DNA from: an uncultured Lachnospiraceae bacterium
GTDB lineage: Bacteria; Bacillota; Clostridia; Lachnospirales; Lachnospiraceae
DNA: 12,734 bases
Direction: 5' to 3'
Assembly: GCA_945787485.1 (NCBI GenBank)
Contig: CALZHV010000051.1
Coordinates: 1-12,734, forward strand
The notes under the pieces are model-generated. The model was not told where the DNA came from, made no database searches, and saw nothing but the letters and a program-made list of their open reading frames with translations. Positions within the stretch are counted from its first letter, which is position 1, and each line of letters begins with the position of its first letter. This document shows, in pieces, positions 7,003 to 12,228 of the stretch. A program made the translations under genes and the position numbers.

Positions 7003-8070
7003 ATGGGATTTAAGTCACTTATTATTAATCCGGGTTCTACATCAACAAAGATTGGTGTATTTGATGATGAAACATTATTATTTGACGAGACACTTCGTCA
7101 TTCAACAGAGGAAATCGCACAATATGATTCAATTGTGGCACAGAAGGATTTCCGTAAAAAAGTTATTTCTGACTTACTTTCAGAGAAGAATTTCGACGCA
7201 AAGGATCTTGACGTAGTAGTTGGTCGTGGTGGATTACTTAAGCCGATTCCGGGTGGTACATATGCGGTAACAGATGAGCTTGTTAAAGACCTTATCGAAG
7301 CAAAGAGAGGCGAGCATGCATCAAATCTCGGTGGTATCATTGCAAAGGATTTCTCGGATGAGTTAAATATTCCTGCATATATCGTAGACCCTGTAGTTGT
7401 AGATGAGCTTGCACCTATTGCAAGACTTTCAGGACATCCGGAGCTTCCTAGAACATCAATCTTCCATGCACTCAATCAGAAGGCAGTTGCAAAGAGATAT
7501 GCCAAGGAAGTCGGTAAGAAATATGAGGAGCTTAACCTTATCGTTGTTCATATGGGTGGCGGTGTATCGGTTGGTGCACATAAGGATGGACAGGTTATCG
7601 ATGTATTCAACGCTTTAAATGGTGATGGTGCATTCTCTCCTGAAAGAGCAGGCGGTGTGCCAAACGGTGAGCTTGTAAAGCTTTGCTACTCAGGTAAATA
7701 CACAGAGAAGGAAATGGTTAAGCAGTTAGTTGGTAATGCAGGCTTCAACGCTTATTGCGGTTCAAATGATGCAAGAGACATCGAGAAGATGGCAAATGAA
7801 GGAGACGAAAATGCTAAGCTTGTATTCGATGCTTTCTTATATCAGGTTTCAAAGGACATCGGTGCTCAGGCAGCGGTTCTTTCAGGTAAGGTTGACCAGA
7901 TTATTTTAACAGGTGGTATTGCTTACGGTGAGTATGCAACAACTGAAATTAAGAAGAGAGTTGAATTTATAGCACCTGTAACAGTATATGGTGGAGAAGA
8001 TGAGCTTTTGGCACTTGCTCAGGGTGCACTCAGAGTACTCAACAAGGAAGAGGAAGCAAAAGTTTACTAA
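7003..8070 (+). CDS. buk: Butyrate kinase
   Basis: A 355-aa member of the acetate/butyrate kinase (ASKHA) family that transfers phosphate from butyryl phosphate to ADP, giving butyrate and ATP. Visible motifs are the N-terminal phosphate-binding [13 protein letters not shown] (8-20), [11 protein letters not shown] (72-82), [12 protein letters not shown] (182-193), [18 protein letters not shown] (208-225) and the adenosine-loop LTGGIAYG (302-309). The length matches Buk (about 355 aa) rather than acetate kinase (about 400 aa). The SD GGAGGT (6991-6996) sits 6 nt upstream of the ATG. Together with ptb it forms the ptb-buk route of butyrate formation, an alternative to butyryl-CoA:acetate CoA-transferase in gut Clostridia. 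The gene has the same high-expression codon bias as ptb. The following gene starts 42 nt later with no clear terminator between them. Confidence 0.96.
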   Translation: MGFKSLIINPGSTSTKIGVFDDETLLFDETLRHSTEEIAQYDSIVAQKDFRKKVISDLLSEKNFDAKDLDVVVGRGGLLKPIPGGTYAVTDELVKDLIEAKRGEHASNLGGIIAKDFSDELNIPAYIVDPVVVDELAPIARLSGHPELPRTSIFHALNQKAVAKRYAKEVGKKYEELNLIVVHMGGGVSVGAHKDGQVIDVFNALNGDGAFSPERAGGVPNGELVKLCYSGKYTEKEMVKQLVGNAGFNAYCGSNDARDIEKMANEGDENAKLVFDAFLYQVSKDIGAQAAVLSGKVDQIILTGGIAYGEYATTEIKKRVEFIAPVTVYGGEDELLALAQGALRVLNKEEEAKVY

Positions 8071-8112
8071 TAAAATGAAAAGCCCTTTTTAATATAGAAA
8101 GGACGTGATTTT

Positions 8113-9555
8113 GTGAATAGTAATAAAAAGAAACCGGTGGGATTTATAGTCGGCGGAGTTATGGCAGTGATATTAATAATGGTAGGTTTTATCGCTATAC
8201 CTAAGCTGCTTAAGTCACCGGAGATGAGAGTGAAAGAAGCATGGCTTAATACATTCCATGTAAGCCAAAAGACAGATTTTTGGATAAATGAAGTAGATTT
8301 ACCGAAGCTTGTCAATAAGCAGCTAAGAGCGGGAGGAACTAAGCAGGTGTCATTCGAAATAGAAAATTCTTCTGTGCTCACATCTTTAAATGGAACAAGC
8401 GGGCAAATATATAGCGTTTATGCTCCGGAAAAAAAGCTTGTAAACGCCGGATGCCGATTTGCACGTTCTGATGACGATGAAAAAAGCCTTGAGATGATTG
8501 GCGATGAGGAAATGACATATGTATATTTTCCTGATTCCGTCAAAGGATATCTCGCATTCCCTAATAAAGATTTCTACGGCAAATTTACTTCATCGGAATT
8601 TGGTAAATTATTAGCTGCAAAGCTTGGCTTAAATTATGAAAAGCTTGAAAAATATGCGCCGAAGGATATTGATTATTTTAAGGCAGCAGTTATGGCAAGA
8701 AAAGTTGGAGACATAGAAGATGATTTGCTGACAATTCTTAGCGAATTTGTGGAAAGCATAATATATGAAGACGGAGGAAAAGAAAAAATTGAAGTAAACG
8801 GTACTTCAATTAATGCAAAGAAATACTACGTTGTTGTTCCGGAGGAAGAATTAGAAGAGCTCTTAAATTCAATTGTCGAACTTGCATATAAGGAATTGTC
8901 AGGCGATTCGGAGGCAAGGGAGGATATGGGCATTAGTGCTTCTAAGCTTGAGATATATTATTCACAGATAAAAACAATGATACCTTCAATGGTACCGGGC
9001 GATTACAAATTGGAAGTATATGTCTACGAAAACAAGGTTGTTAAGCTTGTTTCAAAAGAAACTATAAACCTTTTTGGAATTGCCGTAGATTACAATATTG
9101 ATATCAATATTACTGATAATGTTTCCGGAATTGTTGAATTTGATGCTTTTGGCCATACAATTGGTATAGACATAAGTCTCGACGATGCATTTGATAAATC
9201 AGATGGTACTGTGACAATTTATTTTGATTCGACAGAGTTTAAGTTTGATATTAATGTCATATCAAGAGACGATTCACAAGCCATGACCTGTTCTGCGGGA
9301 ACAGTTGATATAAAATACAATAATAAAGACATAGGAACATTCACATGGGATGCCGGCTTTTCATCAAAAGCCGGCTCTTTTGAAAAAGAATACTCCTATA
9401 TATTAGGAAAACATTCTTTCGCTTATAAGGCTTCCGGTGCATATAAGGATATCAAAAAAGGAAAGTCGTATACGGTGGATGTGAGTGACTGTGTAATCAG
9501 CGTGGACGGGGTGCATATTTTTGATGGTGCATATGTATTTACAGACAGCATATAA
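8113..9555 (+). CDS. Membrane-anchored extracytoplasmic protein of unknown function, 480 aa
   Basis: The GTG start at 8113 follows the SD AAAGGA (8098-8103) and gives a basic N-terminus (NSNKKKP), then one hydrophobic helix VGFIVGGVMAVILIMVGFIAI (about 9-29). There is no lipobox cysteine and no clear cleavage site, so it is probably an N-terminally anchored protein with a roughly 450-residue domain outside the membrane. That domain is acidic with alternating beta stretches (for example residues 300-420: KLEVYVYENKVVKLV, VDYNIDINITDNVSGIVEFD, GTVTIYFDSTEFKFDINV), suggesting a large beta-sheet fold. I do not recognise a named family and assign no function. It follows buk by 42 nt and ends inside the terminator at 9543-9580, so it may be the last gene of the ptb-buk transcript. 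Its codon bias is much weaker than in ptb and buk. A perfect 10-bp hairpin lies within it at 9352-9375. Confidence 0.85.
   Translation: MNSNKKKPVGFIVGGVMAVILIMVGFIAIPKLLKSPEMRVKEAWLNTFHVSQKTDFWINEVDLPKLVNKQLRAGGTKQVSFEIENSSVLTSLNGTSGQIYSVYAPEKKLVNAGCRFARSDDDEKSLEMIGDEEMTYVYFPDSVKGYLAFPNKDFYGKFTSSEFGKLLAAKLGLNYEKLEKYAPKDIDYFKAAVMARKVGDIEDDLLTILSEFVESIIYEDGGKEKIEVNGTSINAKKYYVVVPEEELEELLNSIVELAYKELSGDSEAREDMGISASKLEIYYSQIKTMIPSMVPGDYKLEVYVYENKVVKLVSKETINLFGIAVDYNIDINITDNVSGIVEFDAFGHTIGIDISLDDAFDKSDGTVTIYFDSTEFKFDINVISRDDSQAMTCSAGTVDIKYNNKDIGTFTWDAGFSSKAGSFEKEYSYILGKHSFAYKASGAYKDIKKGKSYTVDVSDCVISVDGVHIFDGAYVFTDSI
9352..9375 (+). repeat. Perfect 10-bp inverted repeat inside the 480-aa gene
   Basis: GCCGGCTTTT (9352-9361) and AAAAGCCGGC (9366-9375) are perfectly complementary around the 4-nt loop CATC, followed by TCTTTTG. 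It lies in coding sequence for DAGFSSKAGSF. The stem base is GC-rich and a short T-run follows, so it could attenuate transcription or alter mRNA decay within the gene. It may also be incidental to the amino-acid sequence. Confidence 0.6.
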
Positions 9556-9580
9556 GGCAGAAATGCTTTTTATGCTGTCT
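9543..9580 (+). terminator. Strong intrinsic terminator after the 480-aa gene
   Basis: AGACAGCATA (9543-9552) pairs with TATGCTGTCT (9571-9580). After one T-T mismatch the stem continues with AAGGCA (9554-9559) against TGCTTT (9564-9569) around a GAAA tetraloop. This gives 16 paired positions followed by TTTGTTGTT. The stop codon of the upstream gene (9553-9555) lies in the ascending arm. It closes the ptb-buk-8113 transcript and insulates the following gene pair. Confidence 0.85.
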
Positions 9581-9621
9581 TTTGTTGTTGGCAAAGTATC
9601 AATTATGACAAACAATCAATG

Positions 9622-9650
9622 TTGACAAACTATCTCTTTGGGGATACAAT
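9622..9650 (+). promoter_or_regulatory. Near-consensus promoter of the DUF3990-like/XRE pair
   Basis: TTGACA (9622-9627), a 17-nt spacer and TACAAT (9645-9650): a perfect -35 and a 5/6 -10 at ideal spacing. The predicted start is near 9657, about 34 nt before the ATG at 9691. Such a strong promoter implies that repression is needed if the product is toxic, fitting the inverted repeat that overlaps it. Confidence 0.8.
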
Positions 9651-9675
9651 GTTATATATAACTCTTTAGAGATAG
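9630..9675 (+). promoter_or_regulatory. Candidate operator: inverted repeat straddling the -10 and start site
   Basis: CTATCTCT (9630-9637, in the promoter spacer) and AGAGATAG (9668-9675, just after the predicted start) form a perfect 8-bp inverted repeat 30 nt apart. The downstream half also belongs to a smaller dyad CTCT-TT-AGAG (9662-9671), and CTCTTT occurs in direct orientation at 9634-9639 and 9662-9667. The placement fits autorepression by the XRE protein encoded downstream, though binding is inferred only. Confidence 0.5.
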
Positions 9676-9690
9676 GGTGGAGAGGCTGAT

Positions 9691-10368
9691 ATGAGTAAAA
9701 TTGTTTTATATCACGGTTCAAGTGAAAAAATTGAAAAGCCGATGTTCGGAAAAGGTAAGGTTTATAATGATTATGGCCAGGGTTTTTATTGTACAGAACA
9801 TATAGAGCTTGCAAAGGAATGGTCTTGTAATGAAGGTGTTGACGGTTTTGCAAATAAGTATGAGCTTGATGAAACAGGGCTTAAGATTTTAAATTTGTCG
9901 GGAGAAGAATATACGATTTTGCATTGGCTTGCTTTACTTATGGAAAATCGTCGTTTTCGTGTATCAACTCCTGTTATGCGTAGAGGTATTGAATGGCTGA
10001 AGGAGCATTTTTTAATTGATATAAGCGAATATGATTTAATAATCGGTTACCGGGCTGATGATTCGTATTTTTCTTTTGCAAGATCCTTTATTAGTAACGA
10101 AATTTCTTTAAAGCAGTTAAACTATGCTATGCAGCTTGGCAAACTCGGTGAGCAGTATGTTTTAAAAAGTGAAAAAGCATTTAATCAGATAGTGTTTAAA
10201 TCTGCGGAACTTGCAGATAATACTATTTATTATGCCCGCAGAAAAATAAGAGATGATGAAGCTCGTAATGCATTTTTCGAGGAGCTTGAGAAAGAAGATG
10301 TCAATGGTGTTTTTATGAGAGATATTATCAGGGAGGAAATGACAGGTGATGATGTACGCTTACGATGA
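9691..10368 (+). CDS. DUF3990-like protein, putative ADP-ribosyltransferase-fold toxin
   Basis: A 225-aa cytoplasmic protein, ATG with SD GGAGAGG about 6 nt upstream. Its start IVLYHGSSEKIEKPMFGKGK (4-23), then NDYGQGFYCTE (26-36) and AKEWSC (41-46), is the pattern I associate with DUF3990 proteins. It resembles the front half of H-Y-E ADP-ribosyltransferases such as PARP or diphtheria-toxin-like enzymes, where the His of an xHGS/T motif and the Tyr of a GxGxY motif hold NAD. Here these would be H8 and Y33, with E154 of LGEQYVLKSE (152-161) as the candidate third residue. YDLIIGYRADDSYF (114-127) is another family-like stretch. There is no signal peptide or membrane segment. ADP-ribosyltransferase activity is inference and the family is described as of unknown function. 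Its end overlaps the XRE gene by 23 nt, an arrangement typical of toxin-antitoxin pairs. The target cannot be judged from sequence. Confidence 0.8.
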   Translation: MSKIVLYHGSSEKIEKPMFGKGKVYNDYGQGFYCTEHIELAKEWSCNEGVDGFANKYELDETGLKILNLSGEEYTILHWLALLMENRRFRVSTPVMRRGIEWLKEHFLIDISEYDLIIGYRADDSYFSFARSFISNEISLKQLNYAMQLGKLGEQYVLKSEKAFNQIVFKSAELADNTIYYARRKIRDDEARNAFFEELEKEDVNGVFMRDIIREEMTGDDVRLR

Positions 10369-10984
10369 AATGTATCTTAATGATGCTATGACAAATCTTG
10401 GTGAAGCCTTTGATTATGCGGCGAATGTCTTGAATATTTCTATGGATGATTTCCTTGATATGTTTATTGTAAGTGGTATTGCAGAACAGTTTGCCGCAGG
10501 TGTACCAAAATTTATTTCAGGCATTTCAGGAACAGAACTTGTATGGGAGGTTTTAAGTCGTACAGGGGAAAATATTGATTTGCCTGCACCACAGATTGAA
10601 TACGGTTACGCACCTGAATATTGGTGCGGATGGATACTTGCCTTTTATCAATGGAATACAGGCAAAAGCTTTAAGGAAATAAAAAAATATCTGCCTATGA
10701 GTGAGATTTATAAGTTATACCCCACTTTGCATGAAGCATCAGAAAAAAAATTTGTTGATACAGCAAAATCCATATGTGCGCGCAAAAAATTACCTACAAA
10801 GTTACAGATGGTGCGCAAAGCAATTGGGCTTTCGCAAAAAGAATTATCTGAAAAATCAGGGGTGACACTTCGGATGATTCAGCAATATGAACAGCGGGCA
10901 AAGGATATAAATAAAGCAACAGCAAGTAATTTGTTTGCATTAGCACAGACACTCGGTTGTAAAGCAGAAGATTTGTTAGAATAG
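10346..10984 (+). CDS. XRE-family HTH protein with unique N-terminal domain, putative antitoxin
   Basis: Encodes up to 212 aa. The start is either GTG 10346 (8 nt after GGGAGGA at 10331-10337) or one of the adjacent ATGs at 10349 and 10352; the protein differs by only 1-2 residues. The C-terminal 60 residues (153-212) form an XRE helix-turn-helix: LQMVRKAIGLSQKELSEKSG, recognition helix TLRMIQQYEQ, then INKATASNLFALAQTLGC. Residues 1-150 are a separate helical, aromatic-rich domain (for example YLNDAMTNLGEAFDYA near 10-25, SPEYW-like APEYWCGWILAFYQW near 88-102, YPTLHEA near 125) that I recall accompanying this HTH in many Lachnospiraceae and Ruminococcaceae proteins, often next to DUF3990 genes. 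A C-terminal DNA-binding domain plus an N-terminal domain for partner contact recalls MqsA-type antitoxins. It likely neutralises the 9691 product and represses the shared promoter; both are inferences. Confidence 0.85.
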   Translation: MMMYAYDEMYLNDAMTNLGEAFDYAANVLNISMDDFLDMFIVSGIAEQFAAGVPKFISGISGTELVWEVLSRTGENIDLPAPQIEYGYAPEYWCGWILAFYQWNTGKSFKEIKKYLPMSEIYKLYPTLHEASEKKFVDTAKSICARKKLPTKLQMVRKAIGLSQKELSEKSGVTLRMIQQYEQRAKDINKATASNLFALAQTLGCKAEDLLE

Positions 10985-11014
10985 CGGCAGGAATTAAAAT
11001 TTCTGTTGCTTTAT
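10983..11014 (+). terminator. Probable intrinsic terminator of the DUF3990-like/XRE pair
   Basis: AGCGGCAGGAA (10983-10993) pairs with TTTCTGTTGCT (11000-11010), an 11-bp stem including three G-U pairs, with a loop of about 6 nt, followed by TTATTGTTAT. It begins inside the XRE stop codon. The stem is weaker than the terminator at 9543, so read-through is possible. Confidence 0.55.
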
Positions 11015-11042
11015 TGTTATGTAGGGTTGTTCCAATATTTAA

Positions 11043-11150
11043 ATGATATATAAGCCGGCAGGCTCAGTAAAATATGCCGTATACAGAAGAGCTGTTTGGT
11101 TTTCGTTACTAAAGAGCCGGTTGATTGTATTGAAATTTCAGTTATGTTAA
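11043..11150 (+). other. Short open frame of doubtful coding status in the XRE-aroD gap
   Basis: An ATG at 11043 opens 35 codons (MIYKPAGSVKYAVYRRAVWF..., stop TAA 11148-11150) encoding a basic, hydrophobic peptide. There is no convincing SD upstream and no promoter close by, since the preceding terminator ends near 11014. It could be a chance frame or a degraded remnant. The rest of the 10985-11247 gap holds the terminator and the aroD promoter and nothing else I can support. Confidence 0.15.
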
Positions 11151-11170
11151 GCTATACTAAATTTGTAAAA

Positions 11171-11199
11171 TTGCCGGGATTTGTCATTCCGGATATAAT
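11171..11199 (+). promoter_or_regulatory. Promoter of aroD with a dyad in its spacer
   Basis: TTGCCG (11171-11176), a 17-nt spacer and TATAAT (11194-11199). An imperfect inverted repeat, CCGGGAT (11174-11180) and ATTCCGG (11186-11192), overlaps the -35 and fills the spacer, leaving the possibility of a regulator site. Transcription would start near 11206, about 42 nt before the ATG. Confidence 0.65.
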
Positions 11200-11247
11200 A
11201 GATTTATCACAGTATAAAATAATAATTATAAAAAAACCGGAGTGATT

Positions 11248-12030
11248 ATGATAAAGACTTTTCAAATTAAAAATAAAATAATGGGAGAGGGACGACCAAA
11301 AATCTGCGTTCCTCTTACAGGCAGGACGGAAGCTGATATTCTGTCTATAGCCGATGACATTTTAATTAAGGCAAAACAAGGCAATATTGACATGGTAGAA
11401 TTTCGTGCAGACTATTATGAAGAGCTCGATGACGAGACAAAGCTTAAACAGATTATGACTAATCTGTCAAACAAATTTCAGGAAATTATACTCCTGTTTA
11501 CTATTCGAAGTGAAAAAGAAGGAGGAGAAAAGCTTTCCTTTGATTCATCTAAAATAAATGATATTAATATGTTTGTCATAAAAAACAAACTGGCAGACAT
11601 GGTTGATGTAGAGCTTTTTTCCGGTGATGATAAGGTTAAAGAGCTAGTGGAAGCTGCCGGAGAAAATGGGGTTAAAATCATAATGTCAAATCATGATTTC
11701 AAGACAACACCTCCAAACGAGGAAATAATAAAACGACTGTTGAAAATGCAGGATTTAGGTGCTGATGTTGCAAAAATAGCAGTTATGCCGGAAAATAAGG
11801 CTCAATTTATCAGACTTATGGATGCTACATGCGAAATGAATGATAAATATGCAAGAGTACCTATAGTTGCTATTTCAATGGGTAAGCTTGGTGCCATGAG
11901 CAGGATTTTTGGTGAATATACAGGAAGTGCAATATCATTTGGTGTTGTAGATAAAGCTTCCGCACCGGGACAAATCCCTGTTGATGAGCTTGCGACGGCT
12001 ATGGAGCTTGTAAAGAAATATTGTATTTAA
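11248..12030 (+). CDS. aroD: Type I 3-dehydroquinate dehydratase
   Basis: Converts 3-dehydroquinate to 3-dehydroshikimate in the shikimate pathway through a Schiff-base lysine, in the cytoplasm. I take the ATG at 11248 (260 aa) because CCGGAG (11237-11242) is then an SD 5 nt upstream; the in-frame GTG at 11242 would sit inside that SD. In the 260-aa numbering the catalytic set is complete: EFRAD (51-55, R53), FTIRSEKEGG (84-93, R87), SNHDF (147-151, general base H149), AKIAVMP (175-181, Schiff-base K176), SMGKLGAMSRI (210-220, R219) and SAPGQIP (238-244, S238 and Q242). These correspond to Salmonella/E. coli AroD H143, K170, R213 and Q236 with a constant offset of 6. It stands alone, with its own promoter and terminator and no other aro gene in view, so it is probably a dispersed biosynthetic gene rather than part of a quinate operon. 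Confidence 0.95.
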   Translation: MIKTFQIKNKIMGEGRPKICVPLTGRTEADILSIADDILIKAKQGNIDMVEFRADYYEELDDETKLKQIMTNLSNKFQEIILLFTIRSEKEGGEKLSFDSSKINDINMFVIKNKLADMVDVELFSGDDKVKELVEAAGENGVKIIMSNHDFKTTPPNEEIIKRLLKMQDLGADVAKIAVMPENKAQFIRLMDATCEMNDKYARVPIVAISMGKLGAMSRIFGEYTGSAISFGVVDKASAPGQIPVDELATAMELVKKYCI

Positions 12031-12060
12031 AAGTGAATTGCTTAATTGTCACATAATGAT

Positions 12061-12108
12061 AAACAAAAAATACAGCCAATCATATTAGATTAGCTGTATT
12101 TTTTGTTT
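12061..12108. terminator. Long hairpin terminator after aroD, probably bidirectional
   Basis: AAACAAAAAATACAGC (12061-12076) is perfectly complementary to GCTGTATTTTTTGTTT (12093-12108). After one C-A mismatch the stem continues for 4 more pairs (12078-12081 with 12088-12091), leaving a 6-nt loop. The A6 and T6 tracts inside the stem act as terminator tails on either strand. It separates aroD from the promoter at 12134. Confidence 0.85.
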
Positions 12109-12133
12109 AATTTAAATTATATTTTGTTAATTA

Positions 12134-12162
12134 TTGACAATCGTTTTTTTTTTTTTTATAAT
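12134..12162 (+). promoter_or_regulatory. Consensus promoter with a T14 spacer upstream of the secreted protein
   Basis: TTGACA (12134-12139) and TATAAT (12157-12162) both match sigma-A consensus perfectly with a 17-nt spacer (12140-12156). An uninterrupted run of 14 T (12144-12157) makes up most of the spacer and includes the first T of the -10. Slippage in this run would change the -35/-10 spacing by single bases and thus promoter strength. Transcription would start near 12169. Confidence 0.8.
12144..12157 (+). repeat. T14 homopolymer tract (simple sequence repeat)
   Basis: Fourteen consecutive T residues, the longest homopolymer in the window, lying between the two promoter hexamers. Tracts of this length are prone to replication slippage. 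The exact count also depends on sequencing accuracy. Confidence 0.85.
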
Positions 12163-12179
12163 ATTTGTACATTTTTTCA

Positions 12180-12202
12180 GCCCCCCGAGAGAAACGAGGG
12201 GC
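12180..12202 (+). promoter_or_regulatory. GC-rich hairpin in the 5' leader of the secreted-protein gene
   Basis: GCCCC (12180-12184) pairs with GGGGC (12198-12202); after one C-A mismatch, CG (12186-12187) pairs with CG (12195-12196) around an A/G-rich 7-nt loop. It begins about 11 nt after the predicted transcript start and ends 13 nt before the SD AGGAGG (12216-12221). There is no T-tract, so a stabilising 5' hairpin or a short regulatory element is more likely than a terminator. Confidence 0.5.
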
Positions 12203-12228
12203 AATACATTAAAAGAGGAGGAAAAAAC

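Noticed and set aside
7098..7475. 125-aa open frame antisense to buk
   Set aside because: It is a shadow of the strongly biased buk codons, with no SD or recognisable protein features.
8071..8100. Possible terminator after buk (AAAAG...CTTTTT)
   Set aside because: The arms are only 5 bp A/T-rich with a loop too small to fold, so it is not credible as a terminator.
11242..11247. GTG start for aroD two codons upstream
   Set aside because: The GTG overlaps the SD that fits the ATG at 11248.
11015..11247. Riboswitch or other structured RNA upstream of aroD
   Set aside because: Beyond the promoter dyad and a short AGCC/GGCT hairpin near 11053-11064 there is no extended pairing or recognisable riboswitch core, and the predicted leader is only about 42 nt.
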